This document shows, in pieces, positions 8,413 through 16,361 of a stretch of 64,000 nucleotides of DNA; within the stretch, counting starts at the first letter, position 1, and every line of letters starts with the position of its first letter. Source of the DNA: Actinomycetes bacterium (GTDB lineage: Bacteria > Actinomycetota > Actinomycetes > Propionibacteriales > Nocardioidaceae); contig JAEWXC010000026.1 of assembly GCA_023396115.1 (NCBI GenBank), forward strand, positions 29,616-93,615. Reading direction: 5' to 3'. Made by a program: the position numbers and the translations under genes. Under the pieces are notes generated by a model. It was not told the origin of the DNA. It made no database searches and saw nothing but the letters and a program-made list of their open reading frames with translations.

Positions 8413-10398
8413 TCAGACCTGCTCGCGGCTGGCCACGGCCTCGGCGATCCGGGCGATCGCCTCCTCGACCGGCACCCCGTTGTCCTGGCGACCGTCGCGG
8501 TAGCGGAAGGAGACGGCACCGTTGGCGACGTCGTCGTCCCCGGCGATCAGCATGAACGGCACCTTCTGCAGCTGCGCGTTGCGGATCTTCTTCTGCATCC
8601 GGTCGTCCGACAGGTCGACCTCGGCCCGCAGCCCCTGGGCCTTCATCCGGGCCACGATGTCGCGCAGGTACGCGTCGTGGCGCTCGGCGATCGGGATGCC
8701 GACCGCCTGGACCGGCGCGAGCCAGGGCGGGAAGGCGCCGGCGTAGTGCTCCACCAGGACGCCCAGGAACCGCTCGATGGAACCGAACTTGGCCGAGTGG
8801 ATCATCACCGGCTGCTGGCGGGTGCCGTCGGCGGCGACGTACTCGAGGTTGAACCGCTCGGGCGAGGGCTGGTTGAAGTCGTACTGGACCGTGCCCATCT
8901 GCCAGGTGCGGCCGATGGCGTCGCGGGCCTGGACGGAGATCTTGGGGCCGTAGTAGGCCGCACCACCCGGGTCGGGCACGAGCTCCAGCCCGGTGGCGGT
9001 GGCCACGTCCTCGAGCACCTTCGTCGCGGTCTCCCAGTCCTCGTCGGACCCGATGAACTTGTCCTTGCTGGCGTCGCGGGTGGACAGCTCCAGGTAGAAG
9101 TCGTCGATGCCGAAGTCGCGCAGCAGGCTGAGCATGAAGTTGAGCAGGTGGGCGACCTCGTCGGGTGCCTGCTCGGGGGTGACGTAGGAGTGTGAGTCGT
9201 CCTGGGCGAACCCGCGGACCCGTGTGAGCCCGTGGATCACGCCGGACTTCTCGTGGCGGTAGACCGAGCCGAACTCGAACAGCCGCAGCGGCAGCTCGCG
9301 GTAGGAGCGCTGCCGGGAGCGGAAGATCAGGTTGTGCATCGGGCAGTTCATCGCCTTGAGGCGGTAGTCCATGCCGTCCACGTCCAGCGCCGGGAACATG
9401 CCCTCGCCGTAGTAGGGGAGGTGGCCGGAGGTGTGGAACAGCCCCTCCTTGGCGATGTGCGGGGTGCCGACGTACTCGAAGCCCTCGGCGATGTGGCGCT
9501 CACGGACGTAGTCCTCCATGGCGCGCTTGATCACGCCGCCACGGGGGTGGAAGACCGGCAGGCCGGAGCCGATCTCGTCGGGGAAGCTGAACAGGTCCAG
9601 CTCCCGGCCGAGCTTGCGGTGGTCGCGGCGCTCGGCCTCCTCGAGGCGGTGCAGGTAGGCGTCCTGGTCCTCCTTCGAGGGCCAGGCGGTGCCGTAGATC
9701 CGCTGCAGCTGCTTGTTCTTCTCGTCCCCGCGCCAGTAGGCGGCCGCGGAGCGCATCAGCTTGAACGCCGGGATCCGCTTGGTGGTCGGCAGGTGGGGGC
9801 CGCGGCACAGGTCCGACCAGGCGGCCTCGCCCTTGCGGTTGATGTTGTCGTAGATCGTCAGCTCACCGGCGCCGACCTCCACCGAGGCACCCTCGGCGGC
9901 CTCGGCCGAGGAGCCCTTGAGCCCGATCAGCTCGACCTTGTACGGCTCGTCGGCCAGCTCGACCAGGGCGTCGGCATCGGTGGTGACCCGGCGCTCGAAG
10001 CGCTGGTTCTCCTTGATGATCTTGCGCATCCGGGTCTCGATCTTGGCGAGGTCCTCGGGCACGAACGGGGTCTCGACGTCGAAGTCGTAGTAGAAGCCGT
10101 CGGTGATCGGCGGGCCGATGCCGAGCTTGGCGTCGGCGAACAGGTCCTGCACGGCCTGGGCCATCACGTGGGCGGTGGAGTGGCGCAGGATGTCGAGGCC
10201 GTCGGGCGAGTCGATGGCCACCGCCTCCACGACGTCGCCGTCGGCCAGCTCGTGGGAGAGGTCCTTGAGGACACCCTCGATCCGCACCGCGACGACGTCG
10301 GCGTCGTCGGCGAAGAGCTCCCAGGCCTTGGTCCCGGTCGTGGTGGTCCTGTCCTCGCGCTTGTCGGCGTGGACGCGGACGACCTTGATCTCGGACAC
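8413..10398 (-). CDS. thrS: Threonine--tRNA ligase
   Basis: The 661-residue protein has all domains of bacterial ThrRS: an N-terminal TGS domain, the second additional (editing) domain with HSTAH, a class II catalytic core (RSYRELPLRLFEFGSVYRHE as motif 2, the IERFLGVLVEHYAG region as motif 3) and a C-terminal anticodon-binding domain. It charges tRNA-Thr in the cytoplasm. It is the first gene of the thrS-HIT-IMPase-pgsA1 block. I see no T-box in the 60 bases upstream. Confidence 0.98.
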   Translation of the reverse strand: MSEIKVVRVHADKREDRTTTTGTKAWELFADDADVVAVRIEGVLKDLSHELADGDVVEAVAIDSPDGLDILRHSTAHVMAQAVQDLFADAKLGIGPPITDGFYYDFDVETPFVPEDLAKIETRMRKIIKENQRFERRVTTDADALVELADEPYKVELIGLKGSSAEAAEGASVEVGAGELTIYDNINRKGEAAWSDLCRGPHLPTTKRIPAFKLMRSAAAYWRGDEKNKQLQRIYGTAWPSKEDQDAYLHRLEEAERRDHRKLGRELDLFSFPDEIGSGLPVFHPRGGVIKRAMEDYVRERHIAEGFEYVGTPHIAKEGLFHTSGHLPYYGEGMFPALDVDGMDYRLKAMNCPMHNLIFRSRQRSYRELPLRLFEFGSVYRHEKSGVIHGLTRVRGFAQDDSHSYVTPEQAPDEVAHLLNFMLSLLRDFGIDDFYLELSTRDASKDKFIGSDEDWETATKVLEDVATATGLELVPDPGGAAYYGPKISVQARDAIGRTWQMGTVQYDFNQPSPERFNLEYVAADGTRQQPVMIHSAKFGSIERFLGVLVEHYAGAFPPWLAPVQAVGIPIAERHDAYLRDIVARMKAQGLRAEVDLSDDRMQKKIRNAQLQKVPFMLIAGDDDVANGAVSFRYRDGRQDNGVPVEEAIARIAEAVASREQV

Positions 10399-10460
10399 GG
10401 GTGCTCCTCTGTCGGTGGTGGTGCGGGTGGGGTGCGGAGGACTGCTCCGCAGGGCCGAGC

Positions 10461-11630
10461 CTATCGGGCGGCAGGGGCACCCGGCACGGCGGTTTCGCCG
10501 TCGTGGGCGGCCGGGGTCTCCTCGGCCTCACGCAGCCGGGTCGAGTGCACCGGCCGGTAGCGGTCGTGCAGCGTCGTGACGAGGCTGATCAGGCTGAGGA
10601 AGAACAGGGTGTCGATCGAGTTGAGGTCGTCGCGGCCCCCGTTGAGCACGAAGTCGGCGACGTGCACGAAGACGATGTTGAAGCCGAGCCGGACGATGAT
10701 CGCCGCGGTGGCGGTCTCGACGGTCCAGACCTTGCGGGCCATCACCAGCGTGAACACGGCGTTGGCCAGGACCACGGTCCCGACGCCGACGAACAGGTCG
10801 ACCGGGTCGCCGCTGTAGCCGGGCAGCACGGAACCGTAGATCACCGCCATCAACCCGACCAGCACGACCTTCTCCACGGTCCCCCAGGAACGGATGGCCG
10901 CGTACTTGGCGATCCAGTAGGCGCGGGTGGCACCGGTGTCGATCTGGGGTGGGATCGGGGCGGCGGAGACGTGCCACCGTGGCCCGGGTGGCCCCAGGTG
11001 CGTGCGCACCAGCCAAGTGACGCCGGCCAGGGATCCGGCGATCAGGGCGAGCAGCACGCCCCACGTCCATGGGTGGTCGGACAGGGTGTCGGTGAGGTCC
11101 ATCCCGGCGACGTGGATCCAGTACTCCTGCGGCAGCTTCACCACGATCCAGATCCCCGCCGCGAGCACGGTCCAGAACTTCTGGGCGCGACTGACCACCG
11201 ACCAGCGGGTGCGGATCACCTCGTAGGCGATGAAGTAGTACTCGAACGTGTTGGGGAAGACCAGCAGCAGCAACCGCACGTGGGTCGCCTCGAACGCCAC
11301 CACCCCGACCAGCCGGTAGAAGAACAGGAACCAGCCGACCGCGAACGCCGGCCGGGAGGTCCAGTTGCGCAGCATCGACAGGTAGGCGACGGCGAGGTAG
11401 AAGACGTCCATCGCCTTGTCGTAGGACTGGTAGCCGGGCGGGTCGTGGCCGAACCACTGGAAAATGGACTGGTCGACGCCGTCCAGGACCAGGCAGGCCA
11501 GGATCGCCGGCAGCGGGTACTTGAGGATGAACAGCGGCAGCACGAACCGGGCCAGGACCACCGCCGCGAAGACCACGGTCGTGGTGGTGTCGCCGCTGGC
11601 TCCGAACTCACCGGAGAGGTCGGTCTCCAC
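10461..11630 (-). CDS. Polytopic membrane protein of unknown function
   Basis: The protein is about 389 residues with roughly ten hydrophobic helices, including segments in VVFAAVVLARFVLPLFIL, AVGWFLFFYRLVGVV, VVLVGLMAVIYGSVL and ANAVFTLVMA. I recognise no catalytic motif. The start at GTG 11630 is preferred over the longer frame from 11657 because GGGAGG lies just before it. It is 62 bases upstream of thrS on the same strand and may be co-transcribed. The C-terminal 45 residues are polar and probably cytoplasmic. Confidence 0.75.
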   Translation of the reverse strand: METDLSGEFGASGDTTTTVVFAAVVLARFVLPLFILKYPLPAILACLVLDGVDQSIFQWFGHDPPGYQSYDKAMDVFYLAVAYLSMLRNWTSRPAFAVGWFLFFYRLVGVVAFEATHVRLLLLVFPNTFEYYFIAYEVIRTRWSVVSRAQKFWTVLAAGIWIVVKLPQEYWIHVAGMDLTDTLSDHPWTWGVLLALIAGSLAGVTWLVRTHLGPPGPRWHVSAAPIPPQIDTGATRAYWIAKYAAIRSWGTVEKVVLVGLMAVIYGSVLPGYSGDPVDLFVGVGTVVLANAVFTLVMARKVWTVETATAAIIVRLGFNIVFVHVADFVLNGGRDDLNSIDTLFFLSLISLVTTLHDRYRPVHSTRLREAEETPAAHDGETAVPGAPAAR

Positions 11631-11733
11631 CCCACCTCCCGGCTCTCGTGCCCGCACCCGATGGGTCAGTGTGGCACGTCACGCGCCGGGTGGGTGGGAC
11701 CGCTCGGTCCGCGCCGGGGCCGCGGAAACAACG

Positions 11734-11759
11734 AACGCGCGACCCGGGGGCCGCGCGTT
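11734..11759 (-). terminator. Terminator of the proximal tRNA cluster
   Basis: A perfect 8-base-pair GC-rich stem (AACGCGCG with CGCGCGTT) with a 10-base loop lies just downstream of tRNA-Val(GAC) copy 1, in the direction of its transcription. Confidence 0.6.
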
Positions 11760-11765
11760 GTCTGG

Positions 11766-11837
11766 TGGGCGATACTGGGTTTGAACCAGTGACCTCTTCC
11801 GTGTCAAGGAAGCGCGCTACCGCTGCGCCAATCGCCC
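11766..11837 (-). tRNA. tRNA-Val (anticodon GAC), copy 1
   Basis: The 72-base cloverleaf has acceptor stem GGGCGAT paired with ATCGCCC, anticodon stem CTTCC/GGAAG and loop TTGACAC. CCA is encoded in the DNA (11763-11765). The mature sequence is identical to copy 2 at 12227-12298. Confidence 0.95.
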
Positions 11838-11895
11838 GGGGTGGTGCTGTTCAGCTGTGCCCGCCTGGGGCGGTGCCCTGGGCGGGTCCTGCTGG

Positions 11896-11968
11896 AGCGG
11901 ACGACGAGGCTCGAACTCGCGACCTCAACCTTGGCAAGGTTGCGCTCTACCAACTGAGCTACGTCCGC
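11896..11968 (-). tRNA. tRNA-Gly (anticodon GCC), copy 1
   Basis: The 73-base cloverleaf has acceptor stem GCGGACG/CGTCCGC, anticodon stem CAACC/GGTTG and loop TTGCCAA. The 3' CCA is encoded (11893-11895). The body is identical to copy 2 at 12440-12512. It is transcribed just ahead of tRNA-Val copy 1. Confidence 0.95.
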
Positions 11969-12190
11969 ATGCGCTTCGCTCCGGGTCTCCCCGTTGCTCG
12001 GTGCGATCGGAACAGTAGCCCATGGCGCTCGGGGTTGTCGCATCGGGCCGGGATCAGGCCGGTTTCAGGGCGGGATCGGGGCTGGATCGGACTCTCCCGG
12101 GACCGAGATCCGGGGGCGTCGGCTCCGGGTCGGGCACCGCGAGCAGGGCGATCAGGACCTCTCCGCCGTCGGTGGCCCCGGGATGCACCA

Positions 12191-12220
12191 AGGGCCCCGA
12201 CTCGTGTGAGTCGGGGCCCT
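12191..12220 (-). terminator. Terminator of the distal tRNA-Gly-Cys-Val cluster
   Basis: A perfect 13-base-pair stem (AGGGCCCCGACTC with its complement) closes a GTGT tetraloop seven bases downstream of tRNA-Val copy 2. It separates the Gly-Cys-Val unit from the Gly-Val unit, which therefore needs its own promoter. Confidence 0.85.
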
Positions 12221-12226
12221 GTCCTG

Positions 12227-12298
12227 TGGGCGATACTGGGTTTGAACCAGTGACCTCTTCCGTGTCAAGGAAGCGCGCTACCGCTGCGCCAATCGCCC
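12227..12298 (-). tRNA. tRNA-Val (anticodon GAC), copy 2
   Basis: The 72-base sequence is identical to copy 1, but the three bases after the discriminator read CAG, so CCA is not encoded. The 5' flanks of the two copies (GGTGGTGCTGT followed by CAG) are also similar, which indicates segmental duplication. Confidence 0.95.
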
Positions 12299-12338
12299 GT
12301 GGGTGGTGCTGTGCAGTTGTCCTGCTGGTGGTGCTTCG

Positions 12339-12409
12339 AGGTGGGTACGGGATTTGAACCCGTGTACACGGATTTGCAGTCCGTTGCCTCGCCTCTCGGC
12401 CAACCCACC
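12339..12409 (-). tRNA. tRNA-Cys (anticodon GCA)
   Basis: The 71-base cloverleaf has acceptor stem GGTGGGT/ACCCACC, anticodon stem ACGGA/TCCGT with loop CTGCAAA, and the U73 discriminator that is the known identity base of tRNA-Cys. CCA is not encoded. It is the middle member of the Gly-Cys-Val transcript. Confidence 0.95.
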
Positions 12410-12439
12410 ATGGACGAGACCAATCCCATGACCTCTCCG

Positions 12440-12512
12440 AGCGGACGACGAGGCTCGAACTCGCGACCTCAACCTTGGCAAGGTTGCGCTCTACCAACTG
12501 AGCTACGTCCGC
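12440..12512 (-). tRNA. tRNA-Gly (anticodon GCC), copy 2
   Basis: The 73-base body is identical to tRNA-Gly copy 1. The bases after the discriminator read CGG, so CCA must be added after transcription. It is the first tRNA of the Gly-Cys-Val unit. Confidence 0.95.
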
Positions 12513-12710
12513 CTGCACGATCTGCGGCCGGTTTCCCGGGCCGCTGAGTGCGAGAAGAACAGTAACCCACGCCCCACACGTCACCAAATCTGGCCCCGGG
12601 AGGTGGACGGGACCCCCGGTTCCACGGGGGTTCCGGCCCCGTTCCAGGCTCACGCGGGCGGGTGATCGTGAGCCCTGCCGGGGGCCGGGCGGGGCGCCTA
12701 CAGTGGCCCC

Positions 12711-13538
12711 ATGCACGTGTGGCTGAACGGTTCCCTGCTCCCCCGCCCGGACGCGCCCGCGCTGACCGTGGCCGACCACGGCTTCACCGTCGGCGACGGG
12801 GTCTTCGAGACCCTCAAGGTCCTCGACGGCGTCCCGTTCGCGCTGACCCGGCACCTGGACCGGCTCGGCGTCTCGGCCAGCGGGTTGGGGTTGCCGTGGA
12901 GTCGCGAACTGCTCGCCAGCGTGCGTGACGGCGTGGACCAGGTGCTGGCTGCCGAACACCTCGACCAGGGACGACTGCGGATCACCGTGACCGGCGGCCC
13001 GGCCCCGATGGGTAGCGGTCGCGGCGAGGCTCCGCCGACCGTGGTGGTCGCCGCGGGGCCGATGGCCCCCTTGCCGAGCAGCACCGAGGTGGTCACCGTG
13101 CCGTGGCCGCGCAACGAGCGGGGCGCCACGGCCGGCCTGAAGACCACCTCGTACGCCGAGAACGTGATCGCGCTGGCCCGCGCCACCGAGGAGGGCGCCA
13201 CCGAGGCGCTGCTTCCCAACACCCGGGACCACGTCTGCGAGGGCACCGGGTCGAACGTCTTCTACGTCGTCGACGGCGAGCTGCGCACCCCGACCCTGGC
13301 CAGTGGTTGCCTGGCCGGTGTCACCCGCGCCCTGGTGATCGAGTGGAACGACGTGCGCGAGGTGGACGAGCCGGTCGAGGTGCTGGCCGGGGCCTCGGAG
13401 GTCTTCCTGGTCTCCACCACCCGGGACGTGCAGGCGGTCAGTCGTCTGGACGGGCGCGAACTGCCCGCTCCCGGTCCGGTCACCGCAGAGGTGGCGGCCG
13501 TGTGGTCGACGCGGAGCCGGGAGAACCTCGACCCCTGA
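12711..13538 (+). CDS. Class IV aminotransferase, aminodeoxychorismate lyase-like
   Basis: The 275-residue protein is a fold-type IV PLP enzyme. The N-terminal VADHGFTVGDGVFETL is typical of PabC and branched-chain aminotransferases, the PLP lysine is Lys144 in GLKTTSYAEN, and the EGTGSNVF segment near residue 182 binds the cofactor. Length and motifs fit aminodeoxychorismate lyase (folate synthesis) best. D-amino-acid or branched-chain aminotransferase cannot be excluded. No pabAB gene is nearby. Confidence 0.85.
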   Translation: MHVWLNGSLLPRPDAPALTVADHGFTVGDGVFETLKVLDGVPFALTRHLDRLGVSASGLGLPWSRELLASVRDGVDQVLAAEHLDQGRLRITVTGGPAPMGSGRGEAPPTVVVAAGPMAPLPSSTEVVTVPWPRNERGATAGLKTTSYAENVIALARATEEGATEALLPNTRDHVCEGTGSNVFYVVDGELRTPTLASGCLAGVTRALVIEWNDVREVDEPVEVLAGASEVFLVSTTRDVQAVSRLDGRELPAPGPVTAEVAAVWSTRSRENLDP

Positions 13539-13551
13539 GGGCAGGCCCTGG

Positions 13552-13986
13552 TCAGGGAGTCGTGCGGAAGAAGTCCTCGACCAGCGAGTCGAGGTCGAGG
13601 TGGTCACCCTCGGTGCCGACGGGCACCAGCACCATCGTGTCGGCGACGAAGTCGCTGACCTCGGCCAGGTCGGCCTCGACGACGAGGTGGCCGTCGGGTG
13701 AGGTGAGTTCGAGCGAGACGACACGACGGCCGTGCGGGTCGGTGCCGGGCCAGACCCGGACGTCGCCCTCGCCGGTGCCGATCTCGAGGCCGTGCGCCAG
13801 CAGGTCGCGGCCGAAGGTCCACGGGAGCTCCAGGCCGCGGGTCCGGAAGATCACCGTCACCGCGTAGGGCTCGTCGCGGAGGTAGGTGTACTCGGTGTCG
13901 AGGTGCTGGACGGTGCCGTCCAGGTCTCGGCAGCGCATCGTCACGCTCCGCCTGACATCTGCCTGCACCGGCCTACGACTCGGCAT
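13552..13986 (-). CDS. SsgA-like (SALP) sporulation/cell-division regulator
   Basis: The 144-residue protein aligns by eye with the SsgA/SsgB family: DEPYAVTVIFRT, WTFGRDLLAHGLEIGTGEGDVRVWP, LELTSPDGHLVVEA and a C-terminal VPVGTEGDHLDLDSLVEDFF. In streptomycetes these proteins place FtsZ and the cell wall machinery during septation. Nothing nearby suggests sporulation, so a housekeeping septum role is as likely. It converges with the PabC-like gene with a 13-base gap. An internal ATG at residue 17 is a possible alternative start. Confidence 0.85.
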   Translation of the reverse strand: MPSRRPVQADVRRSVTMRCRDLDGTVQHLDTEYTYLRDEPYAVTVIFRTRGLELPWTFGRDLLAHGLEIGTGEGDVRVWPGTDPHGRRVVSLELTSPDGHLVVEADLAEVSDFVADTMVLVPVGTEGDHLDLDSLVEDFFRTTP

Positions 13987-14154
13987 GTCCTACCCGCTCC
14001 CCGTGTCCTGCTCGTCACCCAACGGAGGCCGCAGCCTCCCCTGTGTGACGCACTCCCCCGCGTTCCGTGACGCAACCCGGAACGATTTCTTTGCCATTCG
14101 ATCAGACAGCCTGACGCACGCTCAGCACTTTCGGCACATCGGTACCCTCGACCC

Positions 14155-14670
14155 GTGGCCCAGACAACCCCGCCGGACCCCGTCCAGACCGCCGACGGCG
14201 GCGTTGCGGGCGACCCCTCCGCCACTGGTGAGCCGGAGCACCACCAGGGCCCGTTGGCCCGTTTCCACGCGCGAATGCACCGTCATCCGGTCACGTCACT
14301 GATCACCAAGGCCGTGGTCACGGTGCTCGGCGGGATCGTGTTCTGCGGGGGGCTGGTGATGATGGTCACACCGGGTCCCGGCATCGTCGGAATCATCCTC
14401 GGACTGGCCATCCTGGCCACCGAGTGGACTTGGGCCGAGCGGGCCGTGAAGTACGCCCGCCACAAGGCCCACGAGGCGGCCGAGACCGCCCGGGAGATGG
14501 ACCCGCGAGTGCGTCGCCGGCGGGTGCTGCTCACCGCGGGCGCGGTGGTGCTCGTGGTCGGCGCCCTGACCGCCTATGTCTGGGTCTACGACTGGCCCGG
14601 CTTCGCCCTGTCGGGCTGGGACCGGATGCAGAGCGTGGCCGGGTTCCTGCCCGATCTCCCCGGATCCTGA
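14155..14670 (+). CDS. TIGR02611-like (PGPGW-type) small membrane protein
   Basis: The 171-residue protein has a charged N-terminus and a membrane pair around residues 50-85. That pair contains MVTPGPGIVGIILGLAILATEW, the proline/glycine turn typical of the actinobacterial TIGR02611 family. A third helix follows near 122-142. Function is unknown. The GTG start follows the divergent SsgA-like promoter region. Confidence 0.75.
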   Translation: MAQTTPPDPVQTADGGVAGDPSATGEPEHHQGPLARFHARMHRHPVTSLITKAVVTVLGGIVFCGGLVMMVTPGPGIVGIILGLAILATEWTWAERAVKYARHKAHEAAETAREMDPRVRRRRVLLTAGAVVLVVGALTAYVWVYDWPGFALSGWDRMQSVAGFLPDLPGS

Positions 14671-14746
14671 CCCCCACCGACCACCGGGGCACCCCACGAT
14701 GTGACCCCGCCGGGGGCATGCGCTACTGTTTCGCACGCACCACAGC

Positions 14747-14818
14747 GGGCGATTGGCGCAGTGGTAGCGCGCTTCGTTCACACCGAAGAGGTCACTGGTT
14801 CGAACCCAGTATCGCCCA
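14747..14818 (+). tRNA. tRNA-Val (anticodon CAC)
   Basis: The 72-base cloverleaf has acceptor stem GGGCGAT/ATCGCCC, anticodon stem CTTCG/CGAAG and loop TTCACAC. CCA is encoded at 14819-14821. It differs from the GAC isoacceptor in this window at only a few positions, including a compensatory change in the anticodon stem. Confidence 0.96.
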
Positions 14819-14836
14819 CCAGCAGAACCGCAGGTC

Positions 14837-14869
14837 AGAGGCCGGTTTCCCGACAGGGAGCCGGCCTCT
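14837..14869 (+). terminator. Terminator after tRNA-Val(CAC)
   Basis: A 9-base-pair outer stem (AGAGGCCGG with CCGGCCTCT) and an inner TCCC/GGGA stem form a strong hairpin 16 bases after the tRNA. Confidence 0.8.
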
Positions 14870-14970
14870 TGCCATTCCCCACCAGCGCCTCCGGTTCCGG
14901 GCGTGCGCCAGTGGGCTCAGTTCCCGGAAACCACCGTCGCGCCCGCAACCGCGCGGCTGGCGTCCGGACC

Positions 14971-15174
14971 ATGCGTGTGGCTCTCGTCTGTCTCGGGCTG
15001 GCCCTCACCCCAGCGCTCACCAGCTGCGTGGGTCCGTCTGCCGGGCAGTGCACGGACCAGACCAGCCGCGACGGCAACTGGGACAACGACATGCTCTGCA
15101 AGCGGCCCAACGGCAAGACGTTCGAGACCGACTACGCGGGTGCGGAGAAGTTCGAGCGGAAGCACGCCAAGTAG
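14971..15174 (+). CDS. Small putative lipoprotein
   Basis: The 67-residue product starts with MRVALVCLGLALTPALTSC, a type II signal peptide with lipobox L-T-S-C at residues 16-19. After processing it would be a 49-residue surface lipoprotein with two further cysteines (QC and LC) that could form a disulfide. Function is unknown. There is no convincing Shine-Dalgarno, so the call rests on the lipobox and codon use. Confidence 0.55.
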   Translation: MRVALVCLGLALTPALTSCVGPSAGQCTDQTSRDGNWDNDMLCKRPNGKTFETDYAGAEKFERKHAK

Positions 15175-15254
15175 CGACGCCTCCGGGTCGGGCACGACAG
15201 ACCGTGCCGGAGCCGGTCACGGACCGGGCAGCGCCCCGGGAGAGGGCACCGCGC

Positions 15255-16361
15255 TCAGTCGTCCGAGTCCCCCATCGCACTCATCTCGTCGTGGGTGCCC
15301 GGACGCGGCGCCCACGGGCGCTCCTCGGCCGGCCGCACGACGACCAGGCGGTCGCCCCGGGCCAGCTGGGTGACCACCGGGTCGAAGTAGCGGTAGACCT
15401 TCTCGTCCCGCACCACGGCGATCACCTGGTCGGGCAGGGTCTGCGGCTGGCGACCCACCTCGCTGAGCAGCAGCTCCCGCTCGGCGACCTCGAGGCCGTC
15501 ACCGTAGGTGAGCAGGTCCTCCATCACCTGGCCGAGGCTCGGCGACAGCGACGAGAGGCCCAGCAGCCGGCCCACCGCGTCGGAGGAGGTGATCACCGAG
15601 TTCGCGCCGGACTGGCGCACCAGCGGGACGTTGTCCTGCTCCCGCACGGCGGTGACGATGTAGGCCTCCGGGTTGAGCTGGCGCACCGTCAGCGTGGCGA
15701 GCACGTTGGTGTCGTCACGGTCGGAGGTGATGATGACGTGCGTGGCGGTCGCGACACCGGCGTTGCGCAACGTCTGGCGCCGGGTGGCGTCGCCCGAGAC
15801 CACCGCCAGGCCGTCGGCGTGGGCGTCCTGACGGGCCACGTCGTCGGTGTCGACCACGACGATCGCCTCACGGTCCTGGCCGTTGCGGACCAGCGTCCGC
15901 ACGGCGCTGCGCCCCTTGCGGCCGTAGCCGATCACGACGACGTGCTCGTGCATGTGCTTCCTCCACCGGGCGACCCGGAACATCTCACGGCCCTGGGTGG
16001 CCAGGACCTCCAGCGTGGTACCGATCAGCAGCACCAGGAACGCGATGCGGGCCGGTGTGACCACCAGCGCGTTGACCAGTCGTGCCGTGTCCGAGGCCGG
16101 CGTGATGTCGCCGTAGCCGGTCGTGCTCAGCGTGACGGTCGTGTAGTAGACGGCGTCGAGCAGGTCGACGGCCCCGGTCGGGTCGTTGTTGTCGACGTAA
16201 CCCTTGCGGTCCAACCAGACCAGCAGCACCGTCCCGACCAGGATCAGCAGCGCCGCCAGGATCCGGCGTCCCAGCTCCCACCACGGGGACCGGGGCGGGT
16301 CCGGGAGCGAGACGTGGCTGAAGGCCGCGTCGTCCCCGGTCTCAGGAGTTCTGTGGAGCAC
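15255..16361 (-). CDS. Two-TM potassium channel with RCK (TrkA-N) domain
   Basis: The 368-residue protein has TM1 near residues 34-50, a pore loop with the selectivity filter TTGYGD at 80-85, TM2 near 97-117, then a cytoplasmic RCK domain beginning VVVIGYGRKG (Rossmann GxGxxG) and a TrkA-C-like end (DRLVVVRPAEE). It is a ligand-gated K+ channel of the Kch/MthK type. The GTG at 16361 was chosen because the longer frame reads deep into the upstream gene. It overlaps the yihY stop by 20 bases, so the two are probably co-translated. Confidence 0.88.
   Translation of the reverse strand: MLHRTPETGDDAAFSHVSLPDPPRSPWWELGRRILAALLILVGTVLLVWLDRKGYVDNNDPTGAVDLLDAVYYTTVTLSTTGYGDITPASDTARLVNALVVTPARIAFLVLLIGTTLEVLATQGREMFRVARWRKHMHEHVVVIGYGRKGRSAVRTLVRNGQDREAIVVVDTDDVARQDAHADGLAVVSGDATRRQTLRNAGVATATHVIITSDRDDTNVLATLTVRQLNPEAYIVTAVREQDNVPLVRQSGANSVITSSDAVGRLLGLSSLSPSLGQVMEDLLTYGDGLEVAERELLLSEVGRQPQTLPDQVIAVVRDEKVYRYFDPVVTQLARGDRLVVVRPAEERPWAPRPGTHDEMSAMGDSDD

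Noticed and set aside
11760..14821. A genomic island or prophage attachment site at the tRNA genes
   Set aside because: No integrase gene, no direct repeat of a tRNA 3' end beyond the duplicated whole tRNAs, and no change in base composition was seen.
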